Positions 16,683 to 25,459 are shown, numbered from the stretch's first letter. The stretch: 64,000 nucleotides of DNA from JABCPE02 sp963518955 (GCA_963518955.1 CAUQKI010000001.1:62001-126000), one strand, 5' to 3'. The notes: generated by a model from the sequence alone, not told the origin. Numbers and translations: made by a program.

Positions 16683-17375
16683 TTAGTTTACAGATTTAGT
16701 ATCGATAGCAATACCTGGACTCATTGTAGAAGAAAGGTAAATACTCTTCACATAAGTTCCTTTTGCTGCAGTTGGTTTTAATTTGATTAAAGCCTGAATA
16801 AGCTCTTGTGCATTCTCTCTAATCTTATCTGCATCGAAAGATACTTTACCAATACCTGCATGTACAATACCATATTTATCCACTTTGAAATCAATTTTAC
16901 CTGATTTCACCTCTGCTACTGCTTTACCTACTTCCATAGTAACTGTTCCAGACTTAGGGTTTGGCATTAGACCTCTTGGACCCAATACTCTACCCAATGG
17001 ACCTAGTTTACCCATCACAGCTGGCATAGTAACAATAACATCTACATCTGTCCAACCGTTTTTGATTTTTTCTAAGTACTCATCTAGACCTACATGGTCA
17101 GCACCAGCAGCTTTTGCTTCTGCTTCTTTATCAGGAGTAACCAAAGCCAATACACGAACATCTTTACCTGTTCCATGAGGAAGAGAAACTACCCCTCTTA
17201 CCATTTGATTAGCTTTACGAGGATCTACACCTAATCTCACAGCGATATCTACAGAAGCATCAAATTTTGCTGTATTTACTTCTTTTACTAAGGCTGAAGC
17301 TTCTTCAAGGCTATATGCCTTATTTTTTTCTAGCTTAGCTACAGCTTCCTTTTGCTTTTTAGTTAATTTTGCCAT
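16683..17375 (-). CDS. rplA: 50S ribosomal protein L1
   Basis: 230 codons. L1 forms the mobile stalk that ejects deacylated tRNA and is the autogenous repressor of the L11 operon in studied bacteria. Conserved GRVLGPRGLMPNPKSGTVT and the MRGVVSLPHGTGKDVRV-type segment (here MVRGVVSLPHGTGKDVRV) are present. Normal length. A possible target of its feedback is the large hairpin ahead of rplK (17883-17935). Confidence 0.98.
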   Translation of the reverse strand: MAKLTKKQKEAVAKLEKNKAYSLEEASALVKEVNTAKFDASVDIAVRLGVDPRKANQMVRGVVSLPHGTGKDVRVLALVTPDKEAEAKAAGADHVGLDEYLEKIKNGWTDVDVIVTMPAVMGKLGPLGRVLGPRGLMPNPKSGTVTMEVGKAVAEVKSGKIDFKVDKYGIVHAGIGKVSFDADKIRENAQELIQALIKLKPTAAKGTYVKSIYLSSTMSPGIAIDTKSVN

Positions 17376-17385
17376 TCCTTAATTT

Positions 17386-17826
17386 TTAAGCGTTAGGTTT
17401 CGTTCCTGTTACTTTTAATCCCATTGATCTTGCTGTACCAGCAACCATACTCAAAGCTGAATCTAATGTAAAGCAGTTAAGATCTGCCATTTTATCTTCA
17501 GCTATTTTTTGTACTTGCTCCCAAGTTACAGAACCTACTTTGTTTCTGTTAGGCTCCCCAGATCCTTTCTTTACCTTAGATGCCTCTAAAAGCTGAACTG
17601 CTGCTGGAGGTGTCTTAATGATAAATTCGAAAGATTTATCCTCATAAACTGTAATTACTACAGGAAGGATTTGACCTGGCTTATCTTGCGTTCTTCCATT
17701 AAATTGTTTACAAAACTCCATAATGTTCACCCCTGCAGAACCCAATGCTGGACCTACTGGTGGAGAAGGGTTAGCTGCCCCTCCTTTCACTTGAAGTTTT
17801 ACCATTTTAAAGACTTTCTTTGCCAT
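17386..17826 (-). CDS. rplK: 50S ribosomal protein L11
   Basis: 146 codons. L11 binds the GTPase-associated region of 23S rRNA. The N-terminal KLQVKGGAANPSPPVGPALG and the central PPAAVQLLEASKVKKGSGEP are diagnostic. It is separated from nusG by a terminator and is preceded by its own excellent promoter and a structured leader, so rplKAJL form an independent transcription unit. Confidence 0.98.
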   Translation of the reverse strand: MAKKVFKMVKLQVKGGAANPSPPVGPALGSAGVNIMEFCKQFNGRTQDKPGQILPVVITVYEDKSFEFIIKTPPAAVQLLEASKVKKGSGEPNRNKVGSVTWEQVQKIAEDKMADLNCFTLDSALSMVAGTARSMGLKVTGTKPNA

Positions 17827-17882
17827 GTTTCTTTATTAAAATAAATTAAAAATAAAAAATGTGGAAGCATTTTATAAATCTG

Positions 17883-17935
17883 TAAATGAATAGTTGAAAT
17901 ATCCTTCTCACCTGAATATTTCAACTCCATTTACG
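17883..17935 (-). promoter_or_regulatory. Large hairpin in the rplK leader, candidate L1 feedback site
   Basis: GTTGAAATAT and its exact complement ATATTTCAAC (plus-strand 17893-17902 and 17916-17925) form a 10 bp stem around a 13 nt loop; an outer TAAATG/CATTTA stem across an internal loop extends it. In the transcript the apical loop reads TCAGGTGAGAAGG. It lies right after the promoter and 57 nt before the L11 start codon. L11-operon leaders are the usual target of L1, so an autoregulatory role is plausible but inferred. Confidence 0.5.
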
Positions 17936-17940
17936 GACTG

Positions 17941-17971
17941 CAAAATTATAAATTTATTTCTTATCTACAAA
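17941..17971 (-). promoter_or_regulatory. Promoter of the rplKAJL operon
   Basis: Minus strand: TTTG (17971-17968), 19 bp, TAATTTTG (17948-17941), an exact match to the Bacteroidetes consensus. The leader before rplK is about 110 nt. Confidence 0.8.
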
Positions 17972-18002
17972 AATAAATTTACTTTTTATTCTAAATATCA
18001 AT

Positions 18003-18026
18003 AAAAAACCACCCTAAAAAGAGTGG
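18003..18026 (-). terminator. Terminator of secE-nusG
   Basis: In the minus-strand transcript CCACTC pairs with GGGTGG (one G-T pair, loop TTTTTA) and is followed by TTTTTTA. It separates nusG from rplK. Confidence 0.7.
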
Positions 18027-18037
18027 CTGTATTTTAA

Positions 18038-18580
18038 TTAAAGTTTTTCTACTTGCATGTAGCTTAGTTCTAATGGAGTTTCCCTTCCAAATATTCGAAC
18101 TTTAACTTCTAATTTTTTCTTATCTTCATGAATTTTCTCAATAGAACCATTGAATCCATTAAATGGCCCATCTATAACTTTCACATTTTCTCCTACAACA
18201 AAAGGAATCTCTACATCCACTGCAAATTCAGAAAGTTCATCCATTTTCCCCAACATTCTATTAACTTCTGCAGGTCTCATAGGAACAGGATCTCCTCCTT
18301 TTGTCAAACTCAAAAACGAAATAACTCCTGGTATATTCTTTATCATATGTGGAATCTCACCCATAAGATTAGCTTCTACCATAAGATATCCTGGATAATA
18401 AGGTCTTTCTTTAAAGACTTTTTTTCCATTTTTCATCTGCGCTACCTTTTCCGTAGGAATCACTACTTGAGTAACAAAAGATTCATACCCCAGTCTTCTA
18501 ACTTCAGTTTCTATATAGGATTTTACTTTATTTTCCTGCCCACTAACGGCTTTCAGAACATACCACTTTAAATCTTCCAT
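18038..18580 (-). CDS. nusG: Transcription termination/antitermination factor NusG
   Basis: 180 codons. NusG binds RNA polymerase and couples it to Rho or the ribosome. N-terminal NGN domain: KWYVLKAVSGQENKVKSYIE and ERPYYPGYLMVEA; C-terminal KOW domain: VIDGPFNGFNGSIEKIHEDK. Length is normal. It follows secE by 10 bp; the unit ends in a terminator before rplK. Confidence 0.97.
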   Translation of the reverse strand: MEDLKWYVLKAVSGQENKVKSYIETEVRRLGYESFVTQVVIPTEKVAQMKNGKKVFKERPYYPGYLMVEANLMGEIPHMIKNIPGVISFLSLTKGGDPVPMRPAEVNRMLGKMDELSEFAVDVEIPFVVGENVKVIDGPFNGFNGSIEKIHEDKKKLEVKVRIFGRETPLELSYMQVEKL

Positions 18581-18590
18581 GAGAAATATT

Positions 18591-18794
18591 TTAGTTAAAA
18601 AATCCTATAAACAATGAATACAAGTTCTTGATTGATATACTAAAAAGGCTATCTACCCCAAATGTAAATAGGGCCAATATCAATGTAGACACAGCTACAA
18701 CAACTGTAGAGGACTGTAATTCTTTCCACTTCAGCCATTCAACCTTTTCTCTAAACTCTAAAAAAGAATCTTTAACAAAACTTATAAAACTCAT
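18591..18794 (-). CDS. secE: Preprotein translocase subunit SecE
   Basis: 67 codons, the short single-membrane-span form of SecE. The amphipathic segment EFREKVEWLKWKELQSSTVV precedes the transmembrane helix VVVAVSTLILALFTFGVDSLF. SecE clamps SecY. It lies between trnW and nusG, its conserved place. The gene is small but its context makes the call safe. Confidence 0.95.
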   Translation of the reverse strand: MSFISFVKDSFLEFREKVEWLKWKELQSSTVVVAVSTLILALFTFGVDSLFSISIKNLYSLFIGFFN

Positions 18795-18875
18795 AATATA
18801 TCACCAATAAGAAAAAACTAAGGAAATCCCATCTATGATTACACAATAAATAAAATATACCTTAGTCTAAATTTG

Positions 18876-18946
18876 CACGGGCACTAGGATTCGAACCCAG
18901 ATCAACGGTTTTGGAGACCGGTATCCTACCATTGGACGATGCCCGT
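18876..18946 (-). tRNA. trnW: tRNA-Trp (anticodon CCA)
   Basis: Folds as a cloverleaf on the minus strand: acceptor ACGGGCA/TGCCCGT, anticodon loop CTCCAAA with CCA, T-arm CTGGG-TTCGAAT-CCTAG, discriminator G. The 3' CCA is not encoded (GCAA follows). It sits between tuf and secE, as in other Bacteroidetes, 82 bp ahead of secE and probably in the same transcript. I see no promoter of its own. Confidence 0.97.
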
Positions 18947-18963
18947 AGTTTGATTTAAATTTA

Positions 18964-18999
18964 AAAGTTTTCCCGAAAGATCCCTTTCGGGAAAACTTT
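18964..18999 (-). terminator. Strong hairpin after tuf
   Basis: A perfect 16 bp stem (18964-18979 with 18984-18999; core CCCGAAAG/CTTTCGGG, four-base loop) starting 15 bp after the tuf stop. The T-rich sequence that follows in the minus direction is interrupted (TTTAAATTT), so it could attenuate as well as terminate, with some readthrough into trnW-secE-nusG. Confidence 0.75.
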
Positions 19000-19013
19000 A
19001 TTATACTAAATAA

Positions 19014-20201
19014 TTAGTCTAAAATTTCAGTTACTTGACCAGCACCTACTGTTCTACCTCCTTCTCTAATCGCAAATCTAAGACCTACATTAAGAGCGAT
19101 TGGTTGTAACAATTCTACTGTAATTGTCAAGTTATCACCAGGCATTACCATTTCTACACCATCAGGCAAGAAAATTTCACCTGTAACATCCGTTGTTCTT
19201 ACATAGAACTGAGGACGATATTTGTTGTGGAATGGAGTGTGTCTTCCTCCTTCTTCTTTAGAAAGGATATAAACCTCAGCTTTGAATTTTTTATGTGGAG
19301 TTACAGATCCTTGTTTAGCGATAACCATACCTCTTCTGATATCAGTTTTCTCGATACCTCTCAACAATAGACCAACATTATCTCCAGCTTCTCCTCTGTC
19401 AAGGATTTTTCTAAACATCTCTACCCCTGTTACAGTAGAAGTTAATTTTTCAGCACCCATACCAATGATATCTACAGGATCACCTGTATTGATAACACCA
19501 GACTCAATTCTACCTGTAGCCACAGTACCTCTACCTGTAATAGAGAATACATCTTCTATCGGCATCAAGAACGGCTTATCTTGATCTCTCACTGGTTGCT
19601 CGATCCAGTTATCTACAGCGTTCATCAATTCTTCTACTGTAGCAACCCATTTAGGCTCACCATTAAGAGCACCAAGAGCAGAACCTTTGATGATTGGAGA
19701 GTTATCTCCATCATATTCATAAGAAGAAAGAAGATCTCTCAACTCAAGTTCTACCAATTCTAACAATTCTGGGTCATCCACCATATCCACTTTGTTCATG
19801 AACACAACGATTCTTGGAACATTTACCTGACGACAAAGCAAGATATGCTCTCTCGTTTGTGGCATAGGCCCATCAGTTGCAGCACACACAAGGATAGCTC
19901 CATCCATTTGAGCAGCACCAGTTACCATGTTTTTAACATAATCGGCGTGACCAGGACAGTCTACATGGGCATAGTGTCTGTTTTCTGTTTCATATTCAAT
20001 ATGTGAAGTATTAATTGTAATACCTCTTTCTTTTTCTTCTGGAGCTGAGTCAATTGCAGAGAAATCTCTCTTTTCAGCCAATCCTTTGTCTGACAATACT
20101 TTAGATATTGCAGCAGTCAAAGTAGTCTTACCGTGGTCAACGTGACCAATTGTACCAATGTTCAAGTGCGGTTTACTACGATTAAACGTTTCCTTTGCCA
20201 T
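19014..20201 (-). CDS. tuf: Elongation factor Tu
   Basis: 395 codons. EF-Tu delivers aminoacyl-tRNA to the A site. G motifs: GHVDHGKTTLTAAI (G1), DCPGHADYVKNM (G3), NKVDMVDDPE (G4), SALGAL (G5); the KFKAEVYILSKEEGGRHTPF and C-terminal GLRFAIREGGRTVGAGQV segments follow. It has a good promoter just upstream and a strong hairpin after it. This is the only tuf in the window. Confidence 0.99.
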   Translation of the reverse strand: MAKETFNRSKPHLNIGTIGHVDHGKTTLTAAISKVLSDKGLAEKRDFSAIDSAPEEKERGITINTSHIEYETENRHYAHVDCPGHADYVKNMVTGAAQMDGAILVCAATDGPMPQTREHILLCRQVNVPRIVVFMNKVDMVDDPELLELVELELRDLLSSYEYDGDNSPIIKGSALGALNGEPKWVATVEELMNAVDNWIEQPVRDQDKPFLMPIEDVFSITGRGTVATGRIESGVINTGDPVDIIGMGAEKLTSTVTGVEMFRKILDRGEAGDNVGLLLRGIEKTDIRRGMVIAKQGSVTPHKKFKAEVYILSKEEGGRHTPFHNKYRPQFYVRTTDVTGEIFLPDGVEMVMPGDNLTITVELLQPIALNVGLRFAIREGGRTVGAGQVTEILD

Positions 20202-20246
20202 GATTTAAATTATTTTATGTTTAAACTATTTTTTCAATTCAGTGTG

Positions 20247-20274
20247 CAAATATAATCATTTTTTTGAATATCAA
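20247..20274 (-). promoter_or_regulatory. Promoter of tuf
   Basis: Minus strand: TTG (20274-20272), 17 bp, TATATTTG (20254-20247). The leader is about 40 nt. Confidence 0.65.
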
Positions 20275-20328
20275 GAAAAAAAATAAAAAAATATATATTT
20301 CTATTCTTTACCTTATATATCTAATCAA

Positions 20329-20360
20329 AAAAATCTCAAAGAAAATTCTTTGAGATTTTT
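20329..20360 (-). terminator. Terminator of the carbonic anhydrase gene
   Basis: AAAAATCTCAAAGAA and its complement form a 14-15 bp stem 16 bp after the stop codon, with T-rich sequence following on the minus strand. Confidence 0.75.
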
Positions 20361-20375
20361 AATTATTCATCCTAA

Positions 20376-21125
20376 TTATAAGGACTCAAAAACAGTTCTA
20401 CTTCCTGTTTTTTGAATTGGTCTATAATTATGATTATACAAATCTGTGAACTTTTTAAGTTGTGCATCAGAAATTGTCACAACATCTTTGAACACTATCC
20501 AGTTCATACCTTGTGAACAAGGAGGAGTTGTAAGTGATCCTGTATAGTTATAATATTTTTTATTGGTTGGCAACATCGCCAATGGATTTATTGTATTAGT
20601 CGTAGTAACTTCTTGATTCTTAACACTAGGGAAAGAATTGATATATTGTGCGAACTGAGCATTATCCGCTCCTCCTCCTTTAATCAATAATCCTAAAATA
20701 ACGATAGCTCCTGTAGTTTCGTTTTGGTGAACAAAATGTACTTCCAATGGCAACGATTTACCATCTATATAATGTTCACTATGCCCATGATAATGGAATT
20801 GTTTAAGTTTATAGGCAACTCCATTGTAGGTAATACTACTTTTTCCGTCTGTATTAATTTGTACAGTATGCCCATTGTTCACAGCCTTAGCAGAAAATGC
20901 TGAATAATTAAAAGTAATCGCTGGAAGCGTTGCCTTTGTAGTTGCAGTAGTTACGATGTCAATCGGTGACTGAACCAATCCCGCACACTCAGAATACCCT
21001 TGATTATGCCAGTTAGGGTTTTCATAATCCCAGTGAGCTTGTTTAGAATCAGGAATTTGAACTTCCTCTTCCCTTGAACACGCAGCGAGAGCTAAAAAAG
21101 CTCCACATAAAAGAACCTTTCTCAT
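20376..21125 (-). CDS. Alpha-class carbonic anhydrase, lipoprotein
   Basis: 249 codons. It interconverts CO2 and bicarbonate, here in the envelope: the N-terminus MRKVLLCGAFLALAACSREE has a lipobox LAAC. Zinc ligands fit H111 and H113 (FHYHGHSEH) and H130 (LEVHFVHQN); the proton-relay/threonine region is YTGSLTTPPCSQGMNW. SPIDI near residue 53 is the usual start of the fold. It is monocistronic with its own terminator. Alpha-class enzymes are uncommon outside some bacterial groups but known in Bacteroidetes and Proteobacteria. Confidence 0.95.
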   Translation of the reverse strand: MRKVLLCGAFLALAACSREEEVQIPDSKQAHWDYENPNWHNQGYSECAGLVQSPIDIVTTATTKATLPAITFNYSAFSAKAVNNGHTVQINTDGKSSITYNGVAYKLKQFHYHGHSEHYIDGKSLPLEVHFVHQNETTGAIVILGLLIKGGGADNAQFAQYINSFPSVKNQEVTTTNTINPLAMLPTNKKYYNYTGSLTTPPCSQGMNWIVFKDVVTISDAQLKKFTDLYNHNYRPIQKTGSRTVFESL

Positions 21126-21299
21126 AATGTTATAATTTAAATTTTTGATTGTTTTAGTTTTAAATACAAAGAAACTTTTTTACTATTATGTTTGTTTCTT
21201 TTAGTCATTAGGGATATAACTGCGTTTTTTATAAAATATTTTATCTGATTATATGATAAAAATCATGTTTTTTTCAAAAACATTGGTTTTCAAAAAATA

Positions 21300-21330
21300 A
21301 ATAGCTCCAAGGAAATTCCTTAGAGCTATT
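21300..21330 (-). terminator. Terminator of trnC
   Basis: AATAGCTC-AAGGAA pairs with TTCCTT-GAGCTATT around a single mismatch and is followed on the minus strand by TTTATTTTTT, just after the tRNA 3' end. Confidence 0.8.
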
Positions 21331-21334
21331 ATTG

Positions 21335-21405
21335 AGGTTCCGAGCGGATTCGAACCGCTGTAGATGGTTTTGCAGACCACTGCCTAGCCGCTCGGCCACG
21401 GAACC
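21335..21405 (-). tRNA. trnC: tRNA-Cys (anticodon GCA)
   Basis: Minus-strand cloverleaf: acceptor GGTTCCG/CGGAACC, anticodon loop CTGCAAA with GCA, T-loop TTCGAAT, discriminator T as expected for tRNA-Cys. CCA is not encoded. It has its own promoter and terminator. Confidence 0.97.
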
Positions 21406-21419
21406 ATTTTTGAATGGTG

Positions 21420-21450
21420 CAAAAGTAGTAAAAGTTTTTTATTTAATCAA
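21420..21450 (-). promoter_or_regulatory. Promoter of trnC
   Basis: Minus strand: TTG (21450-21448), 20 bp, TACTTTTG (21427-21420), ending 15 bp before the tRNA. Confidence 0.65.
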
Positions 21451-21617
21451 AATATTGACAAATATTTTTCGACTTGAAATTAACTAATTGGTTATCAAAT
21501 ATAATAATGTATTTATTTTTACTTTTAAAATAAATTTGACTTCTACTATGCTCTATTTTTCCGATATTTGGCAAGTGAAATAGGCAGAAGCAGCCTTTAA
21601 ATTAACTTTTCAGGGAA

Positions 21618-23492
21618 ATGAATTACATCAGCGTAGAAAATCTTACCAAAACATATGGCATAGCTACTTTATTTGAGGATATTTCTTTTAATATCAATGA
21701 GGGGGACAAAATCGCCATCATTGCCAAAAACGGAAGTGGAAAAACTACTTTGCTCAATATCCTAATGGGCAAAGACTTTGCAGATAGCGGGATGGTAGTC
21801 ATCAATAAAGATATTCAAGTGGTTTTATTTGACCAAGAAATACACTTTGAGAGCGGACAGACCATCACAGAATTTATCATGAGTCTAGATTCGCCACCTA
21901 TGCAGGCATTGAGAAATTACCAAAAGTCGCTGACTTCTGATGATACCGAATTCATAGAAAGGGCGTTCATAGAAATGGAAAACCAAAAAGCATGGGGGCT
22001 GGAAAACGAAATGAAACAAATCCTCTCCCAGCTAAAAATAACCGACCTAAACGCCAAAATGGACAATCTCTCTGGCGGGCAGATAAAACGCGTAGCCCTC
22101 GCCAAACTCCTGATAGAAACGAGAGTGGAACACAAACACACACTACTAATCATGGACGAGCCTACCAACCACCTAGATGTAGATATGGTGGAATGGCTGG
22201 AACAATACCTATCCAGAGCCATGGTTACCCTGCTTCTTGTAACGCACGACCGCTATTTTCTTGACAGCGTGTGTGACATTATCTGGGAAATAGAAGATAA
22301 AAAACTCTATGTCCATAATGGTGCCTATGCCCAATATTTGGAAAATAAAAGCATACGAGAAGACAATCTAAACGCCACCATAGACAAAGCCAACAACCTC
22401 TACCGAAAGGAACTGGAGTGGATGCGCAGACAGCCGAAAGCCAGAACCACAAAGTCCAAAAGCCGTATAGAAGCCTTCTACGAAACAGAGAAAACTGCTA
22501 AAATGGACACCAAAAAGCAGGAATTAGAACTGGATTTTGGGATGAAAAGGCTGGGAAAAAAGATTTTGGAGCTGAGAAACATCAATAAAAAATTTGGAGA
22601 TAAAATCATTTTGGATAATTTCAGTTATCAGTTTCAGCGAGGCGAAAAAGTCGGCATCATAGGAAAGAACGGCGTAGGAAAATCTACCCTGCTGAACATC
22701 ATCCAAGGTCTGGAAACCTACGACAGCGGAGAAATAGAAGTAGGAGAAACCATTAAATTCGGGTATTTTTCCCAAAAAGGACTTATCTACAAGGAAGACC
22801 AGCGAGTGATAGATTTCATGAAAGACATCGCGGAATATTATCCTCTCGCAAATGGAAAAAGTATCTCGGCATCGCAGTTTTTAAAAATGTTTCTTTTCAA
22901 TGAACAGACACAATACACCACCATTTCAAACCTAAGCGGCGGCGAAAGAAGAAGACTATATCTGATTTCCGTACTCTTCCAAAACCCAAATTTCCTCATT
23001 TTTGATGAGCCGACTAATGATTTAGACCTGCCTACGCTTACCGTGCTGGAGAGTTTCTTGGTACAGTTTCAGGGCTGTCTTATCATTGTTTCGCACGATA
23101 GATATTTTATGGATAAAATTGTAGACCATTTGCTAGTCTTCGAAGGCGAAGGAAAAATAAAGGATTTCATTGGCTCTTTTACAGAATACAGAGACCAACT
23201 TTCCCAAAGCAAGAACACCAAGAAAAGCGAACCTGCTAAACCCGTAGAAGAAAAACAAAATAAAAATACCAATTCTAAAAGAAAACTCAGCTTCAAGGAG
23301 CAAAAGGAATTGGAAAACATAGAAAAAGAAATGCCTGTTTTAAAGGAAAAACAAGATGAAATTTTAGAAAAACTGAATAACGAAACGGATTACAGCGTTA
23401 TTTCTGAACTTTCGCAGAAGTTGGAAGAAACCACCAGCCAATTAGAAGCCCACGAAATGCGCTGGCTGGAATTACAAGAAATTTTAGAGTAA
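21618..23492 (+). CDS. uup: ABC-F family ATPase, Uup type
   Basis: 624 codons. ABC-F proteins act on the ribosome and not as transporters; Uup has also been linked to transposon excision. Two ATPase domains: Walker A IAKNGSGKTTLL (about residue 37) and IGKNGVGKSTLL (about 352), signatures LSGGQIKRVALAK and LSGGERRRLYLIS, Walker B LLIMDEPTNHLD and LIFDEPTNDLD. A C-terminal coiled coil (about 545-624) matches the Uup nucleic-acid-binding tail. No transmembrane segment. I find no convincing promoter, but the gene stands alone between trnC (divergent) and rpsA (convergent). Confidence 0.92.
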   Translation: MNYISVENLTKTYGIATLFEDISFNINEGDKIAIIAKNGSGKTTLLNILMGKDFADSGMVVINKDIQVVLFDQEIHFESGQTITEFIMSLDSPPMQALRNYQKSLTSDDTEFIERAFIEMENQKAWGLENEMKQILSQLKITDLNAKMDNLSGGQIKRVALAKLLIETRVEHKHTLLIMDEPTNHLDVDMVEWLEQYLSRAMVTLLLVTHDRYFLDSVCDIIWEIEDKKLYVHNGAYAQYLENKSIREDNLNATIDKANNLYRKELEWMRRQPKARTTKSKSRIEAFYETEKTAKMDTKKQELELDFGMKRLGKKILELRNINKKFGDKIILDNFSYQFQRGEKVGIIGKNGVGKSTLLNIIQGLETYDSGEIEVGETIKFGYFSQKGLIYKEDQRVIDFMKDIAEYYPLANGKSISASQFLKMFLFNEQTQYTTISNLSGGERRRLYLISVLFQNPNFLIFDEPTNDLDLPTLTVLESFLVQFQGCLIIVSHDRYFMDKIVDHLLVFEGEGKIKDFIGSFTEYRDQLSQSKNTKKSEPAKPVEEKQNKNTNSKRKLSFKEQKELENIEKEMPVLKEKQDEILEKLNNETDYSVISELSQKLEETTSQLEAHEMRWLELQEILE

Positions 23493-23516
23493 TATTCCTT
23501 TTGTATAAAGACAAAT

Positions 23517-23549
23517 AAAATCCCGCTTGCTAAACAGCAGCGGGATTTT
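23517..23549. terminator. Bidirectional terminator between uup and rpsA
   Basis: AAAATCCCGCT pairs with AGCGGGATTTT around an 11 nt loop, with T-runs on both strands. Confidence 0.8.
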
Positions 23550-23570
23550 TGTATTTAGAAATGGGATGGA

Positions 23571-25340
23571 TTATTTCCCTCCATCCATTTTCTTTTTCAA
23601 TTCTGCAAGAGCATCAATGTCTCCAAGAGTTGTTTTTTCTTCGCTTGAAGAAGACTTAGCTGCAGCTTCTTTTACATTTTTCTTTTCTTCATCTCTGAAA
23701 AGACCTGTGTGAGAAACTACTACTCTCTTGAATTCTTTGTTGAACTCAATTACTTTAAACTGAGCTTCTTCTCCTTTCTTGATTTTAGAACCATCTTCTT
23801 TTTCTAACAATCTTGAAGGGCAGAATGCTTCTACTTCTGCATCTTCGAACTGAACCTGAGCTCCTTTATCAAAAACATCTACTGCTGTTCCTGTATGTAC
23901 AGTTCCTTCAGCGTATTTAGATTCGTATTTATCCCAAGGGTTTTCAGTCAATTGTTTGTGTCCAAGAGAAAGTCTTCTTGCTTCTGTATCAAGTTCTAGA
24001 ACTACTACATCTAGTTTATCTCCTACAGCGCAGAACTCAGATGGATGCTTGATTTTCTTAGTCCAAGAAAGGTCAGAGATGTAGATAAGTCCATCTATTC
24101 CTTCTTCCAATTCTACAAACACACCGAAGTTAGTAAAGTTTCTAACAGTTCCTTTGTGCTTAGAACCTACTGGATATTTAGACTGGATGTCAGCCCATGG
24201 ATCTGGAGTCAATTGTTTGATTCCCAATGAAATTTTTCTTTCATCTTTATCCAAAGTAAGCACTACTGCTTCTACCTCATCACCGATTTTCACGAAATCT
24301 CCTGCACTTCTAAGGTGAGTAGACCAAGACATTTCAGAAACATGGATAAGTCCTTCTACACCTGGAGCGATTTCTACGAATGCACCATAGTCAGCAAGAA
24401 CTACTACTTTTCCTTTTACTTTGTCTCCTACTTTCAAGTCAGCAGAAAGAGCTTCCCACGGATGTGGTTCTAGCTGTTTCATACCAAGCTGAATTCTTGT
24501 TTTCTCATCATCAAAATCAAGGATTACCACTTTTACAGTTTGTCCTTCAGAAAGGAATTCTGATGGGTGGTTTACTCTTGACCAAGAAAGGTCTGTGATG
24601 TGGATAAGTCCATCTACACCACCAAGGTCGATGAATACTCCGTAAGAAGTAATGTTTTTAACAGTTCCTTCTAGAACTTGTCCTTTCTCTAATTGAGAAA
24701 TGATTTCTTTTTTCTGTCCTTCGATATCAGCTTCGATAAGAGCTTTGTGAGAAACTACCACATTTTTGAACTCTGGGTTGATTTTCACTACTTTGAACTC
24801 CATCGTTTTTCCTACGAATTGGTCGTAGTCTTTGATAGGCTTCACATCGATCTGAGAACCTGGTAAGAATGCTTCGATACCGAAAACATCTACGATCATA
24901 CCTCCTTTTGTTCTAGACTTCACGAAACCATTTACGATTTCACCAGACTGGTGGTATTCATTTACTTTATCCCAAGCTTTCAGCGTTCTTGCTTTTTTGT
25001 GAGAAAGCTGAAGCTGACCTGTTTTGTCTTCTCTTCTGTCTACCATTACTTCCACTTCATCACCTACTTTTAGGCCAGAGTTGTAACGGAATTCGTTGAG
25101 AGAAATTACTCCCTCAGACTTGAAGTTGATATCTACGATAGCTTCTTTGTCTGTAAGTCTTACCACTTTTCCGATGATTACATCAGATTCGGAAAGGTCG
25201 TTCAAAGAACCTTTGTAGATTTCTTCTAATTCATTTTTTTCTTTTCTGTCCTCAGCGTTAAGACCAGACTCGAAAGAATCCCAGTCAAACTGCTCTGGAG
25301 CCACATTTTGGTTCATAAGAACCTCTTCTTGTTTTGACAT
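23571..25340 (-). CDS. rpsA: 30S ribosomal protein S1
   Basis: 589 codons. S1 binds mRNA with repeated OB-fold S1 domains and is the main translation-initiation helper in organisms without Shine-Dalgarno sequences, as here. About six S1 repeats can be followed, for example VLEGTVKNITSYGVFIDLGG, KVKGKVVVLADYGAFVEIAP and KHKGTVRNFTNFGVFVELEE. The tail is Lys/Ser-rich. The leader of about 113 nt contains two crossing complementarities (25375-25449) that suggest an RNA pseudoknot for autoregulation. Confidence 0.98.
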   Translation of the reverse strand: MSKQEEVLMNQNVAPEQFDWDSFESGLNAEDRKEKNELEEIYKGSLNDLSESDVIIGKVVRLTDKEAIVDINFKSEGVISLNEFRYNSGLKVGDEVEVMVDRREDKTGQLQLSHKKARTLKAWDKVNEYHQSGEIVNGFVKSRTKGGMIVDVFGIEAFLPGSQIDVKPIKDYDQFVGKTMEFKVVKINPEFKNVVVSHKALIEADIEGQKKEIISQLEKGQVLEGTVKNITSYGVFIDLGGVDGLIHITDLSWSRVNHPSEFLSEGQTVKVVILDFDDEKTRIQLGMKQLEPHPWEALSADLKVGDKVKGKVVVLADYGAFVEIAPGVEGLIHVSEMSWSTHLRSAGDFVKIGDEVEAVVLTLDKDERKISLGIKQLTPDPWADIQSKYPVGSKHKGTVRNFTNFGVFVELEEGIDGLIYISDLSWTKKIKHPSEFCAVGDKLDVVVLELDTEARRLSLGHKQLTENPWDKYESKYAEGTVHTGTAVDVFDKGAQVQFEDAEVEAFCPSRLLEKEDGSKIKKGEEAQFKVIEFNKEFKRVVVSHTGLFRDEEKKNVKEAAAKSSSSEEKTTLGDIDALAELKKKMDGGK

Positions 25341-25374
25341 AAAAATATCACTTTGTATTCCTTTTTTCTCAGTA

Positions 25375-25449
25375 TTGGCGGTGCGTGGGACTGAAAAATC
25401 GGGAAGAAGTTAAGTATAAATTTTCTCTGTTTTCGCCAAAATTTCCCAC
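25375..25449 (-). promoter_or_regulatory. Candidate pseudoknot in the rpsA mRNA leader
   Basis: In the transcript GTGGGA (25449-25444) can pair with TCCCAC (25390-25385), and TTGGCG (25439-25434) with CGCCAA (25380-25375). The pairs cross (order a, b, a', b'), each is 6 bp, and both are separated by exactly 4 nt, so they form an H-type pseudoknot with a 43 nt connecting loop. They begin about 5 nt after the predicted transcription start. S1 is known to bind pseudoknotted leaders, so autogenous control is plausible. Confidence 0.45.
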
Positions 25450-25459
25450 AAAAACGCTG

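Noticed and set aside
18868..18875. TAAATTTG on the plus strand as a promoter
   Set aside because: It points away from any plus-strand gene into the tRNA-Trp gene; chance match in AT-rich DNA.
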